Shown: piece by piece, positions 34,512 to 44,700 of the stretch | Position numbering within the stretch: position 1 is the first letter of the stretch | Layout of the letters: every line of letters begins with the position of its first letter | Assembly: GCA_904420555.1 (NCBI GenBank) | Contig: CAJFVO010000008.1 | Coordinates: 1 to 64,000, forward strand | Direction of reading: 5' to 3' | From: Candidatus Heritagella intestinalis | GTDB lineage: Bacteria > Bacillota > Clostridia > Oscillospirales > Acutalibacteraceae | DNA length: 64,000 bases | Translations under genes and position numbers: made by a program | Notes under the pieces: model-generated | Told to the model about the DNA's origin: nothing | What the model saw: only the letters and a program-made list of their open reading frames with translations | Database searches by the model: none

Positions 34512-35342
34512 GTGAAATACAGCAAAAAGGCGGGGAAATCCATGAAACATGGAAAGCGGCGCGGGGAGCGGATTGTAAAAGCCAAACCCAGCGGCTATGA
34601 AGAGAAGAAAGTCCGGCGGTTGGGGAGAATACGGGCGGCAGTGGGACTGCTGTTAGTGGCGGTAGCCGCAGGCGGGCTGTGGTTTGCCTGGCAGCAGGCC
34701 ATGCGCCCCTATGAAGAAGAGCCGGCAACTTCCTCTTCTTCATCGTCCGCCTCACAGGAAGAGTCCCTTCCCCGGTATGGGGATGATTTTAATTTAAAGC
34801 TGGCCAATGCGGACAATCCCCTGTCCCAGGAGGACGCCCCGGAGCTTACGGACTTCCAGGGGGTGCAGGTGGACGAACGGATCGTACCGGCTTTGGAGGC
34901 GCTGCTGGAAGCGGCCCAGGAGGCGGAGATTCCCCTGGAGGTTACAGAAGGGTATGTAAGCCCGGAAGAGCAGGATCAACGGTTTGAGGAGCGGGTGCAG
35001 CAGCTCATGGAAACCGAGGGCTATTCCCGTGTAATGGCAGAACAGACCGCTGTGCAGACAGTGGCCCGGGGCGGTCAGGACGAGAGCCAGACGGGGATGT
35101 CCGTGCGGGTGGCGGCCCAGGGAGCGGAGGGGAACTTCCAGGATACCGCCCAATACCGGTGGCTTTCCCGCCATTCCATTGAATACGGCTTTGTGTTCCG
35201 GTATCCCGAGGGGAAGAGCAGCTATACAGGACGGGAGTTTGACCCCAGCTATATCCGCTATGTGGGGGAAACCGCTGCCAGCCGGATGCGGGCCTTGCAG
35301 ATGTGCCTGGAGGAGTATGCGGAATATGCGTCGGAAAGCTGA
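34512..35342 (+). CDS. VanY/M15-like peptidase-fold protein lacking zinc ligands
   Basis: This 276-residue protein has a basic cytoplasmic N-terminus, one membrane segment (AAVGLLLVAVAAGGLWFAW, residues 41-59), a Ser-rich linker and an extracellular domain laid out like D-Ala-D-Ala carboxypeptidases. GYVSPEEQDQ, ESQTGMSVRV, WLSRHSIEYGFVFRYP and DPSYIRYVG correspond to family motifs SEHQTGLAVD and EPWHFRYVG. The three zinc-binding positions (His, Asp, His) appear as Ser, Arg and Tyr. It is therefore probably a wall-binding pseudoenzyme. The GTG at 34512 has GGAG 7 bases upstream; ATG 34542 is an alternative. Confidence 0.75.
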   Translation: MKYSKKAGKSMKHGKRRGERIVKAKPSGYEEKKVRRLGRIRAAVGLLLVAVAAGGLWFAWQQAMRPYEEEPATSSSSSSASQEESLPRYGDDFNLKLANADNPLSQEDAPELTDFQGVQVDERIVPALEALLEAAQEAEIPLEVTEGYVSPEEQDQRFEERVQQLMETEGYSRVMAEQTAVQTVARGGQDESQTGMSVRVAAQGAEGNFQDTAQYRWLSRHSIEYGFVFRYPEGKSSYTGREFDPSYIRYVGETAASRMRALQMCLEEYAEYASES

Positions 35343-35388
35343 AATCGGGCTTCTTTTTGAGAAAAATGAAATTTTCTGAAAATAAGGC

Positions 35389-35417
35389 TTGCATTTCTCC
35401 GGGGTCTGTGGTAGAAT
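35389..35417 (+). promoter_or_regulatory. rpmE promoter
   Basis: TTGCAT (35389-35394), a 17-base spacer and TAGAAT (35412-35417) lie 42 bases before the rpmE start. Confidence 0.55.
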
Positions 35418-35459
35418 TCATTTGTTAATGTTGCAGCTGGGCTGAAAGAGGTGACAAAG

Positions 35460-35669
35460 ATGCAGGATAATATGCACCCCAAGTATGTGGATACGACCAT
35501 CACTTGCGCTTGCGGCAACGTGATCCATACTCGCTCCACTAAGGAGAACATCCGTGTTGAAATTTGCTCCAAGTGCCATCCGTTCTTTACCGGCAAGCAG
35601 AAGCTCGTTGATACCAGCGGACGCGTGGACATGTTCAAGAAGCGTTACGGCTTACAGGATAAAAAATAA
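35460..35669 (+). CDS. rpmE: 50S ribosomal protein L31
   Basis: This 69-residue L31 has the zinc-ribbon cysteines (TCACGN and [10 protein letters not shown]), i.e. the zinc-containing type. The ATG at 35460 is preceded by AGAGGTG. A GTG 9 bases upstream would overlap that ribosome site. The gene is monocistronic, with its own promoter and terminator. Confidence 0.95.
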   Translation: MQDNMHPKYVDTTITCACGNVIHTRSTKENIRVEICSKCHPFFTGKQKLVDTSGRVDMFKKRYGLQDKK

Positions 35670-35682
35670 GATGCTGCTTTTT

Positions 35683-35717
35683 CTGGGCGGTGCAGAGATG
35701 CGCCGCCCAGTTTTTTT
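35683..35717 (+). terminator. rpmE terminator
   Basis: An 8-bp perfect stem (CTGGGCGG/CCGCCCAG) is followed by seven T. Confidence 0.9.
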
Positions 35718-35746
35718 CAAGCTGACAGGGAAAGGAGGTCTGGACG

Positions 35747-36385
35747 ATGGGGGAATATCGGACCATTGCTTCCCAGGCCCAGGATGAATTTGTCGAAAAG
35801 CGCTCCCGGTTTATCGGCTACGCCAAGCCTGTGACTACAGAGGAGGAAGCGGCAGCTTTTATCGGGGAGATCAAATCCAAACACTGGGACGCCACCCATA
35901 ATGTCTATGCATACCGTTTGCGCCAAGGCCAGATTCAGCGTTATTCCGATGACGGAGAGCCTCAGGGGACTGCGGGGATTCCGGTGCTGGATGTGCTGCA
36001 AAAATCCGATGTGACCGACACCGTGCTGGTAGTTACCCGCTATTTTGGCGGCATTTTGCTGGGGGGCGGCGGCCTGGTGCGGGCCTATTCCCACGGGGCC
36101 TCTATCGCGCTCCAGGCGGCGGGGGTCATCACCATGCGGGAATGCGCCCTCCTGCGCCTTACCTGTGATTACAGCCAGTATGGCCGGGTGAGCTCCCTGG
36201 TACCGGAATGCGGCGGGGTAATAGATGATACTGCCTTTACCGAAGCGGTGTCCCTATCTTTCCACATGGCGCCGGAGAACATGGCATCCTTTGCCCGGCA
36301 GTTGGCCGATGCCACCAACGGCCAGGTGTCCTTTACCGAAGAGGGCAAGGCCTTTTTCCGCTGGAAGGATTCCGCGGCGAAATAA
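35747..36385 (+). CDS. YigZ/IMPACT-family protein
   Basis: This 212-residue protein has the N-terminal UPF0029/IMPACT domain (EKRSRFIGYAKPV, HNVYAYRL, SDDGEPQGTAGIPVLD, VVTRYFGGILLGGGGLVRAY) and the DUF1949 C-terminal domain. The family is widespread and its biochemical role in bacteria is not settled. AAAGGAGGT precedes the start. It lies between rpmE and the dgt operon and is probably independently expressed. Confidence 0.9.
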   Translation: MGEYRTIASQAQDEFVEKRSRFIGYAKPVTTEEEAAAFIGEIKSKHWDATHNVYAYRLRQGQIQRYSDDGEPQGTAGIPVLDVLQKSDVTDTVLVVTRYFGGILLGGGGLVRAYSHGASIALQAAGVITMRECALLRLTCDYSQYGRVSSLVPECGGVIDDTAFTEAVSLSFHMAPENMASFARQLADATNGQVSFTEEGKAFFRWKDSAAK

Positions 36386-36527
36386 GCCAGCCTTCCCGTG
36401 AAAGGCACGCTTCTCCCACTTCCCTCGACAAAAGAAGAAAAATATTTTTTATTTTTTAAAGGTTATTTCGTTTTTTTTGCGTATATAACTAATAGAGGGA
36501 GTTTTCCCCTGAAAGGAGGGAGCCACG

Positions 36528-37523
36528 TTGACCGTTCGGGAAGAGATTCAACGGATGGAAACCCAGACGCTTTCACCGGCGGCGTCCCTTTCTCAGAATA
36601 CCCGGGGAAGGGAGAGGCCGGAAGAGGAATGCAGCCTGCGCACCCCGTATCAGCGGGACCGGGATAGGATCCTTCATTGTAAGGCCTTCCGGCGGCTGAA
36701 GCACAAGACCCAGGTGTTTTTGTCCCCTCAGGGGGACCACTACCGCACCCGGCTGACCCATACGCTGGAGGTATCCCAGATTGCCCGGACCATTGCCCGG
36801 GCTTTGCGTCTCAATGAGGATTTGACGGAGGCCATCTCTCTGGGCCATGACTTGGGGCACACGCCCTTTGGCCATGCCGGGGAGCACGTCCTGAATCAAC
36901 TGTATCCCGGAGGTTTCCGCCATTATGAGCAGAGCGTCCGGGTGGTGGAAAAGCTGGAGAAATCCGGCCAGGGGCTGAACCTGACCTGGGAGGTCCGGGA
37001 CGGGATTCTGTGCCACACCCGGGGGAGGGAAGCCGCCACTGCGGAGGGCCGTCTGGTGCGGCTGGCGGATAAGATCGCCTATCTGAATCACGATGTGGAC
37101 GACGCTATCCGGGCCGGGGTCCTGTCAGAGGAGGAACTCCCCCGGCAGGTGAAGGAAACCCTGGGGGAGAGGCGTTCCCAGCGCATTGACTGTATGGTGC
37201 GTTCTGTAGTGGAAAACAGCGAAAACGGCCAGATCCGTATGGGGGAAGATGTCCAGGAAGGCTTTGATTGTCTGCATACTTTTATGTATCAGCGGGTATA
37301 TCTGAATTCGGTGGCTAAACAGGAAGAGGCTAAGGTTCCCAATATGCTGGGAACCCTGTATGGGTATTTGCTCTCCCCGGGAAAGCTCCCGGAAGAGATG
37401 GCCTTTATTGCGGAAACCGAAGGGGTGGAGCGGGCCGTGTGCGATTACATTGCCGGCATGACCGACCAGTATGCAGTGGATATGTTCCGGCGGCTGTTTA
37501 TTCCCCAGGCGTGGAGCCGGTAG
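36528..37523 (+). CDS. dgt: dGTP triphosphohydrolase-like HD-domain protein
   Basis: This 331-residue protein has the HD metal site spread over RTRLTHTLEV, SLGHDLGHTPFGHAGE and the later ADKIAYLNHDVDD, as in dGTPases that cleave dGTP to deoxyguanosine and triphosphate. It starts with TTG behind GAAAGGAGGGAG. The preceding 140 bases are AT-rich with a possible -10 (TATAAC near 36484). It is the first gene of a group with dnaG and rpoD, an arrangement common in Clostridia that links dNTP levels with replication. Confidence 0.88.
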   Translation: MTVREEIQRMETQTLSPAASLSQNTRGRERPEEECSLRTPYQRDRDRILHCKAFRRLKHKTQVFLSPQGDHYRTRLTHTLEVSQIARTIARALRLNEDLTEAISLGHDLGHTPFGHAGEHVLNQLYPGGFRHYEQSVRVVEKLEKSGQGLNLTWEVRDGILCHTRGREAATAEGRLVRLADKIAYLNHDVDDAIRAGVLSEEELPRQVKETLGERRSQRIDCMVRSVVENSENGQIRMGEDVQEGFDCLHTFMYQRVYLNSVAKQEEAKVPNMLGTLYGYLLSPGKLPEEMAFIAETEGVERAVCDYIAGMTDQYAVDMFRRLFIPQAWSR

Positions 37524-37555
37524 GGGGCTGATTTTCCAGGAAGGAGGAGGAGAAT

Positions 37556-39322
37556 TTGCCGCTTCCCGATTTATTTTTGCAGGAGCTGAAGGCCCGGACA
37601 GACATTTCGGAGCTGGTATCCTCCTATGTAAACCTGCGCCGGAGCGGTCGCAATCTGGTGGGACTCTGTCCCTTCCACCACGAAAAGACCGCTTCCTTCA
37701 ACGTGTATCCGGACAACGGCTCCTTTTATTGTTTTGGCTGCGGCGTAGGGGGAGATGTGATTACCTTTGTCCGGAAGATTGAGAATCTGGACTATATGGA
37801 AGCCGTGCGGTTCTTGGCCCAGCGGGCGGGAATCCCAGTCCCCGAGGAGCAGGTGGACGACAGTATGTCCCGGCTTCGGGCCCGGGTACTGGAAATCAAT
37901 CGGGAGACCGCTCGGTTTTACTATCGGGTGCTCCTTTCCAAGCAGGGGAAGCCTGGGCTGGATTACCTTTTGGGCCGGGGGCTCACCATGGAGACCATCC
38001 GCCATTTCGGCCTGGGCTTTTCTCCGCCGGGACGGTTTACCCTTGTGGACCATCTGCGCCGTCTGAAATACACGGAAGACGAGCTGATCCAGGCCAATGT
38101 GGCTTTTCGCAGCCGAAGCGGCAGGGCCATGGACCGGTTTTACAACCGGGTCATGTTTCCCATTATTGACCTGCGGGGCAATGTGGTGGCCTTTGGCGGG
38201 CGGATTCTCACCGATGAAAAGCCCAAATATATCAACACCTCCGACACGCCGGTGTACCATAAGAGCAGCGGGCTCTTCGCTATGAATTTCGCCAAGAATA
38301 ACGGCGGGGAGCAGCTGATTCTGGCCGAGGGCTATATGGATGTGATTTCCCTGCACCAGGCGGGGTTCACCAACGCTATGGCCTCTCTGGGCACCTCCCT
38401 TACCGTGGAGCAGGCCCGGCTTATGGCCCGGTATGCCAAGGAAGTGGTTATCTGCTACGACTCCGATGACGCTGGCCGGCGGGCTACGGCCCGGGCCATT
38501 CCCATCCTCCGGGACGCTGGACTGCTGGTGAAAGTGCTGGCGGTGCCGGGGAACAAAGACCCGGATGAGTATATCCGTTCCCACGGGGCGGAGGGGCACG
38601 CGTACTTCAAGCGGCTGCTGGACGCCTGCGGCAATGATGTGGAATACCGCCTGAGCAGGATTAAGGCGGAGTGCAGCACGGAGACCCCGCAGGGGCGGGT
38701 GGAGTACCTGACCCGGGGGGCGGAGCTGCTTTCCACTCTGGAAAACCGCATTGAGCAGGAGGTATACGCCGGGCGCTTGGCACAGGAAACCGGGATTGAC
38801 CGGGGAGCTGTGCTGTCCCAGGTGAGGCAATACAGCCGAAGGAGAGAGAAAAATCGCTCGCAAAAGCAATTCCGGCAGGTGCAGCGGGAGCTGGGGGCCG
38901 TGGGAGACACGGTGAACCCGGAAAAGAGCCGCCACCTTCGGGCGGCCAACGCGGAGGAAGCCCTCATCGCCTATTTGGCGGCCCATCCCGATGGGGCCGA
39001 GTGGGTGGAAAAGCGCCTTTCGCCGGAAAAGTTCAGCACCAATTTTACCCGGAAGCTCTACCGCATGGTGCTGGAAAAACTGAAAGACAACAAGCCTCTG
39101 GCGTTGTCGGACCTGAGCCAAGACCTGACGGAGGACGAGGTGTCCGCTGTTTCCGGAATCTTGGCCCGGCATCATTCGGTGCCGGCAGGACGGCGGGACG
39201 CGGAGGAATATATAGAAATCATCGAACAGGAAGCGGGCAGGCTCAGTGAAGAAGCCCTTCGCACCGCTTCGGAAGAAGAATTGATGAAGCAGCTGCAAAC
39301 GCTGCGAGAACGCAAGAAATAG
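37556..39322 (+). CDS. dnaG: DNA primase
   Basis: This 588-residue primase synthesises RNA primers at the replication fork. It has the N-terminal CHC2 zinc finger (LCPFHHEKTASF...FYCFGCGVGGDV), the RNA-polymerase core, Toprim motifs (ILAEGYMDVISLHQAG, VVICYDSDDAGRRA) and a C-terminal helicase-binding domain from about residue 430. It begins with TTG behind AAGGAGGAGGAG. Confidence 0.95.
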   Translation: MPLPDLFLQELKARTDISELVSSYVNLRRSGRNLVGLCPFHHEKTASFNVYPDNGSFYCFGCGVGGDVITFVRKIENLDYMEAVRFLAQRAGIPVPEEQVDDSMSRLRARVLEINRETARFYYRVLLSKQGKPGLDYLLGRGLTMETIRHFGLGFSPPGRFTLVDHLRRLKYTEDELIQANVAFRSRSGRAMDRFYNRVMFPIIDLRGNVVAFGGRILTDEKPKYINTSDTPVYHKSSGLFAMNFAKNNGGEQLILAEGYMDVISLHQAGFTNAMASLGTSLTVEQARLMARYAKEVVICYDSDDAGRRATARAIPILRDAGLLVKVLAVPGNKDPDEYIRSHGAEGHAYFKRLLDACGNDVEYRLSRIKAECSTETPQGRVEYLTRGAELLSTLENRIEQEVYAGRLAQETGIDRGAVLSQVRQYSRRREKNRSQKQFRQVQRELGAVGDTVNPEKSRHLRAANAEEALIAYLAAHPDGAEWVEKRLSPEKFSTNFTRKLYRMVLEKLKDNKPLALSDLSQDLTEDEVSAVSGILARHHSVPAGRRDAEEYIEIIEQEAGRLSEEALRTASEEELMKQLQTLRERKK

Positions 39323-39334
39323 GGGGATGTTTTC

Positions 39335-40453
39335 ATGCCGGCAGTACAGGATAAGAAAAGCGTAATTAAGGAACTTTTGGAGCAGGGCAAGGCCAAGGGC
39401 TCTCTGTCCACGAAAGAAATCCTCGACGCCCTGGGAGAAATGGACTTTGACCCGGAGCATCTGGAGAAATTCTATGACACCCTGGAAAGTTTGGGCGTAG
39501 AGATTGTGGACGAGGATATTGGCAACGACGACATCGATGATATTCCCCTGGAGGAACTGGAGGACTTCGATGTACCTGCCGATGAGAACGAGGATCTGGA
39601 GACCAGCCTGAGCACCGAGGGCATTGCCATTGACGACCCGGTGAAGGTGTACCTCAAGGAGATCGGCAGGGTGCCCCTGCTGACTCCGGAAGAAGAAATT
39701 GATTTGGCCATCCGCATCGGAAATGGGGATGAAAGCGCGAAAAAGCGCCTTTCCGAAGCCAATCTGCGTCTGGTAGTCAGCATTGCAAAGCGCTATCTGG
39801 GCCGCGGAATGCAGTTTTTGGACCTCATTCAGGAGGGTAACCTGGGCCTGATTAAAGCGGTGGAAAAGTTCGATTATACCAAGGGCTTTAAGTTCTCCAC
39901 CTATGCTACCTGGTGGATTCGCCAGGCCATTACCCGGGCCATTGCCGACCAGGCCCGGACCATCCGGATTCCCGTACACATGGTGGAGACCATCAACAAG
40001 GTGAAGAAGGTTTCCAGCCAGCTTCTCCACACCAATGGCCACGAGCCTACAGCGGAAGAAATCGCCGCAGAGCTGGATATGCCCGCGGATAAGGTCCGGG
40101 AAATCATGCGGGTCGCCCAGGAGCCGGTTTCTCTGGAAACCCCCATTGGCGAGGAAGAGGACAGCCATCTGGGAGATTTTATTCAGGACGACGACGCCCC
40201 GGCGCCCCAGGACGCGGCTTCCCACACCCTGCTCAAGGAGCAGCTCTCTGAGGTGCTGGATACCCTGACCCCTCGGGAGGAAAAGGTGCTGCGCCTGCGT
40301 TTTGGCCTGGAAGACGGCCGTTCCCGCACCTTGGAAGAGGTGGGCAAGGAATTCAACGTCACCCGGGAGCGCATCCGCCAGATTGAGGCCAAGGCCCTGC
40401 GGAAGCTGCGCCATCCCAGCCGCAGCAAGAAGCTCAAGGACTTCCTGGATTAA
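39335..40453 (+). CDS. rpoD: Primary RNA polymerase sigma factor
   Basis: This 372-residue sigma-A has a short region 1.1, region 1.2 ([22 protein letters not shown]), the region 2 core with [17 protein letters not shown], region 3, and region 4.2 helix-turn-helix ([19 protein letters not shown]). It starts 12 bases after dnaG, forming the classical primase-sigma unit. Confidence 0.97.
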   Translation: MPAVQDKKSVIKELLEQGKAKGSLSTKEILDALGEMDFDPEHLEKFYDTLESLGVEIVDEDIGNDDIDDIPLEELEDFDVPADENEDLETSLSTEGIAIDDPVKVYLKEIGRVPLLTPEEEIDLAIRIGNGDESAKKRLSEANLRLVVSIAKRYLGRGMQFLDLIQEGNLGLIKAVEKFDYTKGFKFSTYATWWIRQAITRAIADQARTIRIPVHMVETINKVKKVSSQLLHTNGHEPTAEEIAAELDMPADKVREIMRVAQEPVSLETPIGEEEDSHLGDFIQDDDAPAPQDAASHTLLKEQLSEVLDTLTPREEKVLRLRFGLEDGRSRTLEEVGKEFNVTRERIRQIEAKALRKLRHPSRSKKLKDFLD

Positions 40454-40514
40454 GGCAGGAAGAGAGATCCGGAACGCAGCAGACACACGGGAACGCTTGT
40501 AAAGGAGGGTGCGT

Positions 40515-40976
40515 ATGCATATTACCCTGGAAACCGATTACGCCGTGAGAATCGTAGAGGCCCTGACCCGGTGCGGAAAGCGTTTGGATGCCCGCGCCCT
40601 CTCCGAACAGACCCGGGTGCCCCAGCGTTTTGCCTTGAAGATTCTGCGCAAGCTGGTGGCGGATGGGATTATCTGCTCCTACAAAGGGGCCGGCGGCGGC
40701 TATGAGCTGGCCCGTTCGCCTGGGGAAATCACCCTCCGGGAAGTGATTGAGTCGGTGGAAGGCCCTTACCGCATTAGCCGCTGCCAGGAGGACACCTATT
40801 GCTGTGACCACACCACCTGCCGTTTCCACGAGATTTACGGCGAGATTTCCCAGCAGGTGCGCCAGAAGCTGGATTCCTATACCTTTGCGGCCATCTGCTT
40901 GGAGGAGGGGGCTCGAAGCTGCGGCTACGATTGCCCCGGCTGTCAGCAGCATGGAGAAGGGAAAGGCGGGGAATAG
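40515..40976 (+). CDS. Rrf2/IscR-type regulator with Fe-S-type cysteines
   Basis: This 153-residue winged-helix regulator contains ETDYAVRIVEALTRCGKR, the HTH VPQRFALKILRKL and the wing GAGGGYELAR. Cysteines in RCQEDTYCCDHTTC keep the C-x5-C-x5-C spacing of IscR's cluster ligands. A second cysteine group (CGYDCPGC) is at the C-terminus. It may sense iron-sulfur status or redox. The ATG at 40515 follows AAAGGAGGG. It is 61 bases after rpoD with no terminator seen, so it probably belongs to that operon. Confidence 0.87.
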   Translation: MHITLETDYAVRIVEALTRCGKRLDARALSEQTRVPQRFALKILRKLVADGIICSYKGAGGGYELARSPGEITLREVIESVEGPYRISRCQEDTYCCDHTTCRFHEIYGEISQQVRQKLDSYTFAAICLEEGARSCGYDCPGCQQHGEGKGGE

Positions 40977-40977
40977 G

Positions 40978-41382
40978 GTGTACGATTGGTTTGACGAGTA
41001 TTGTATGGCCAAGCCCGGCGTGACCCGGGATTTTAAGGAAGAGTGGGGATGGTACCGGTATTTTGTCTGCGGGAAGTTCTTTGCCGCCGCTGGACGGGGA
41101 GAAAACGGCGCTCTCTGCTTTTTGACCCTGCGGTGCGAGCCGGATTTCAATGATTTCCTGCGGCAGAACTACCAGGCGGTAGCGCCGGGGTACTACAGCA
41201 ATAAGGCCCTGTGGAATACCGTCTGGTTCCGGCTGGAGGATATCCCGGAAAGGGACCGGAATCCCCAGGCGCCCCCGGTGTTTCCGGAAGACGCCGTGGT
41301 GCGGGAAATGACGGACCGCTCCTGGCGGATTATGGCAGAAAAATTACCGAAAAAGCTCCGTGCCACCCTGGAGAAAACATAA
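40978..41382 (+). CDS. MmcQ/YjbR-family protein
   Basis: This 134-residue protein of the YjbR/MmcQ fold (CyaY-like, DNA-binding-like) contains VYDWFDEYCMAKPGVTRDF, FFAAAGRGENGALCFLTLRC and KALWNTVWF. Its biochemical function is unknown. The GTG at 40978 lies one base past the Rrf2 stop and behind GGGGAATAG, implying coupling. An ATG at 40951 inside the upstream gene is an alternative start. Confidence 0.75.
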   Translation: MYDWFDEYCMAKPGVTRDFKEEWGWYRYFVCGKFFAAAGRGENGALCFLTLRCEPDFNDFLRQNYQAVAPGYYSNKALWNTVWFRLEDIPERDRNPQAPPVFPEDAVVREMTDRSWRIMAEKLPKKLRATLEKT

Positions 41383-41452
41383 CACCCATCCGGGTGTTTT
41401 TGAAGGCTGATTTTTGATTTTGTACGAGAAAAAGAACTTTTCAGTCTAAAAG

Positions 41453-41496
41453 AATAGGCTCCACAAAAACGGTCTTGTGGAGCCTATTTTTCTTTT
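41453..41496 (+). terminator. Terminator after the rpoD-Rrf2-YjbR group
   Basis: A perfect 14-bp stem (AATAGGCTCCACAA with its complement) is followed by TTTTCTTTT. Confidence 0.9.
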
Positions 41497-41538
41497 AAAG
41501 AACGATAAAGGGCAGAAAAGGGGTGTAAAATCAAAAAA

Positions 41539-41560
41539 CGGGCAAAAAGCCCGCTTTTTT
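41539..41560 (+). terminator. Second terminator hairpin before rpoB
   Basis: CGGGC and GCCCG pair around AAAAA, followed by CTTTTTT, just upstream of the rpoB promoter. Confidence 0.7.
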
Positions 41561-41572
41561 CCCCGTGAACTA

Positions 41573-41601
41573 TTGACAAAAGAAAAAATCCATTATAAAA
41601 T
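41573..41601 (+). promoter_or_regulatory. rpoBC promoter
   Basis: A consensus TTGACA (41573-41578), a 17-base spacer and TAAAAT (41596-41601) lie right after the two terminators. Confidence 0.65.
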
Positions 41602-41785
41602 GATATACTGCATCATCATAGAGTGCCATGTTCTGTAAATGCTGTGATACAGCATAGCACATCTTTCAAAAAAAGGCAAGTGTTTTCCAAAAAAATTGTC
41701 GCGGTCATCTGCCGGAGGGCCCGGGGATCTGCGGCTTGCCGGGATGGAAAGAACAGTAAATAAATGGAATGGAGTGATTGAGCCA

Positions 41786-44700
41786 ATGGTGAATGTCAAA
41801 CCGGTGCAGTTGGGCAAAAACACCCGTATGAGCTTTTCCCGCATCGAAGAGGTCCTGCCGATGCCGAACCTCATTGAGGTGCAGAAGAATTCCTACCAAT
41901 GGTTCCTGGACGAGGGGCTGAAAGAGGTATTCCGGGATGTTTCGGGCATCACGGACTTTACCGGGAATCTGGTGTTGGATTTCGTCAACTACAAGCTGGA
42001 TGAAAAGCCCAATTACAGCGTGATAGAGTGCAAGGAGCGGGATGCTACCTATGCGAAAGCTCTGCGCGTCACTGCACGCCTTCTCAACAAGGAGAGCGGC
42101 GAGATCAAGGAGTCCGAGGTCTTCATGGGCGAGTTCCCCCTGATGACGGAAAGCGGCACCTTTGTCATCAACGGCGCTGAGCGCGTGATTGTTTCCCAGT
42201 TGGTTCGTTCCCCCGGCGTTTATTACAAAATGGAGTATGACAAGACCGGCAAGGAGCTTTTCAGCGCCACTGTGATCCCCAACCGCGGCGCTTGGCTGGA
42301 ATACGAAAACGACGCCAACGACGTTTTCTATGTGCGCATCGACAAAAACCGCAAGATTCCCATTACGGTGTTCCTCCGGGCCCTGGGCCTTGGCACCGAT
42401 GAGGAGATCCGGAACTATTTTGGTCTGGACGACCGCATTGAGGCTACCCTGGAAAAGGATACCACCCACAACATGGAGGAGGGCCTCAAGGAAGTCTACC
42501 GCAAGCTCCGTCCCAGCGAGCCCCCCACGGTAGAGAGCGCCCAGACCCATATCAACAACCTGTTCTTTGACGCCCGCCGGTATGACCTTTCCCGGGTGGG
42601 CCGTTATAAATACAACAAGAAGCTGAACCTGGCCGGCCGTATCACCGACCAGAAGCTGACCCAGCCCATTGTGAACCCTCTCACCGGCGAGGTCATGGCG
42701 GAAGCAGGCGAAGTGGTCTCCCGGGCCAAGGCCGAGGAGATCGATGATGCCGGCGTAACCGTGGCTTTTGTGGAAGTCGGCGAGCGGGAAGTCAAGGTCA
42801 TCTCCAATGGCATGGTGGATATTTCCAAGTACGTGAACTTTGACGCCAAGGCCGAGTGCGGCGTCAAAGAGCGGGTGCGCTTCAGCGTGCTGGCGGAGAT
42901 CCTGGAAGAGTGCGGCGAGGATGAAGAGGCCCTGAAGGAAGCCATCAAGGCCCGGGTAGACGACCTGATCCCCAAGCACATCATCATCGATGATATTTTC
43001 GCTTCCATCAACTACATGAACTGCCTGGCCATGGGCCTTGGCACTACTGACGATATCGACCACCTGGGCAACCGCCGCATCCGTTCGGTAGGCGAGCTGC
43101 TCCAGAATCAGTTCCGCATCGGCTTCTCCCGTTTGGAGCGGGTGATCCGGGAGCGTATGACCCTCCAGGCCCAGGATCTGGAGACCCTGACGCCCAAGGA
43201 CCTGATTAACATCCGTCCTGTGGTAGCGGCTATCAAGGAATTCTTTGGTTCCTCGCCGCTGTCCCAGTTTATGGATCAGAACAACCCCTTGGCTGAGCTG
43301 ACCCACAAGCGCCGTCTTTCCGCTCTGGGCCCCGGCGGCCTTTCCCGTGACCGCGCCGGATTTGAGGTCCGTGACGTTCACTACAGCCACTATGGCCGCA
43401 TGTGCCCTGTGGAGACCCCTGAAGGCCCCAACATCGGTCTGATTTCCTACTTGGCTACTTTTGCGCGGATCAATGAATACGGCTTTATTGAGGCGCCTTT
43501 CCGCCGGATTGATAAGGAAAACGGCCGGGTCACCGATGAAGTGATTTACATGACCGCCGATAAGGAAGACGAGTATATTGTGGCGCAGGCTAACGAACCT
43601 CTGGATGAAAACGGCTGCTTCATCTATCCGAAAATCAGTGGCCGTCATCGTGAGAGCTTTGTGGAAGTGGATTGCCACAAGGCCGACTTTATGGATCTTT
43701 CTCCCCGGATGGTGGTTTCCGTGGCTACGGCTATGATCCCCTTCCTGGAAAACGACGATACCAACCGCGCACTGATGGGCGCTAACATGCAGCGCCAGGC
43801 TGTGCCGCTTCTGAAGACCGAGGCCCCCATTGTGGGCACCGGTATGGAATATAAGGCCGGCGTAGACTCCGGCGCCTGTGTGCTGGCAAAGCGCGGCGGC
43901 ATTGTCCGCAGCGTCAGCGCTACCGAGGTACGGGTTACCGCCGACAACGGCGAAGTGGATACCTACTTCATCACCAAGTTCCTGCGCTCCAACCAGAGCA
44001 CCTGTATCAACCAGGTGCCGGTAGTGGACCGCGGCGACCGGGTGGAGGCCGGCGATGTCATCGCTGACGGCCCCGCTATTTCCAACGGCGAAATCGCCCT
44101 GGGTAAAAACGCCCTCATCGGCTTTATGACCTGGGAAGGCTACAACTACGAGGACGCCGTTCTGATTAACGAAAAAATCGTCCGGGATGACGTGTACACC
44201 TCTATTCACATTGAGGAGTACGAGATGGAAGCCCGGGATACCAAGCTGGGGCCCGAGGAAATCACCCGGGATATTCCCAACGTAAACGAAGACCTGCTCC
44301 GCGACTTGGACGACCGTGGAATCATCCGCGTCGGCGCTGACGTCCGTGCAGGCGACATTCTGGTGGGTAAGGTTACCCCCAAGGGCGAGACCGAGCTCAC
44401 TGCGGAGGAGCGGCTGCTCCGGGCCATCTTCGGCGAGAAGGCCAGAGAAGTCCGCGACACCTCCCTGCGTGTGCCCCACGGCGAATACGGCACCGTGGTG
44501 GATGTGAAGGTCTTTACCCGTGAGAACAGCCACGATGAGCTGAGCCCCGGCGTCAACAAAGTGGTGCGCTGCTACATTGCCCAGAAGAGAAAGATCTCCG
44601 TGGGTGATAAGATGGCAGGCCGCCACGGTAACAAGGGTGTTGTTTCCCGTATTCTGCCCATGGAAGAAATGCCCTTCCTGCCTGACGGCACCCCTCTGGA

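Larger units (their letters stand above)
41383..41785 (+). other. Intergenic region with two terminators and the rpoB promoter and leader
   Basis: This 403-base region separates the rpoD group from rpoBC. It contains two terminator hairpins, one promoter and a leader of about 180 bases with a small hairpin (TGCTGT/ACAGCA, 41640-41654). No L10/L12-type genes are present here, unlike most bacteria. Confidence 0.7.

Noticed and set aside
37571..40486. 971-codon open frame on the minus strand across dnaG and rpoD
   Set aside because: It is antisense to two certain genes; GC-rich codon bias keeps the opposite frame open. No domain motif or ribosome site.
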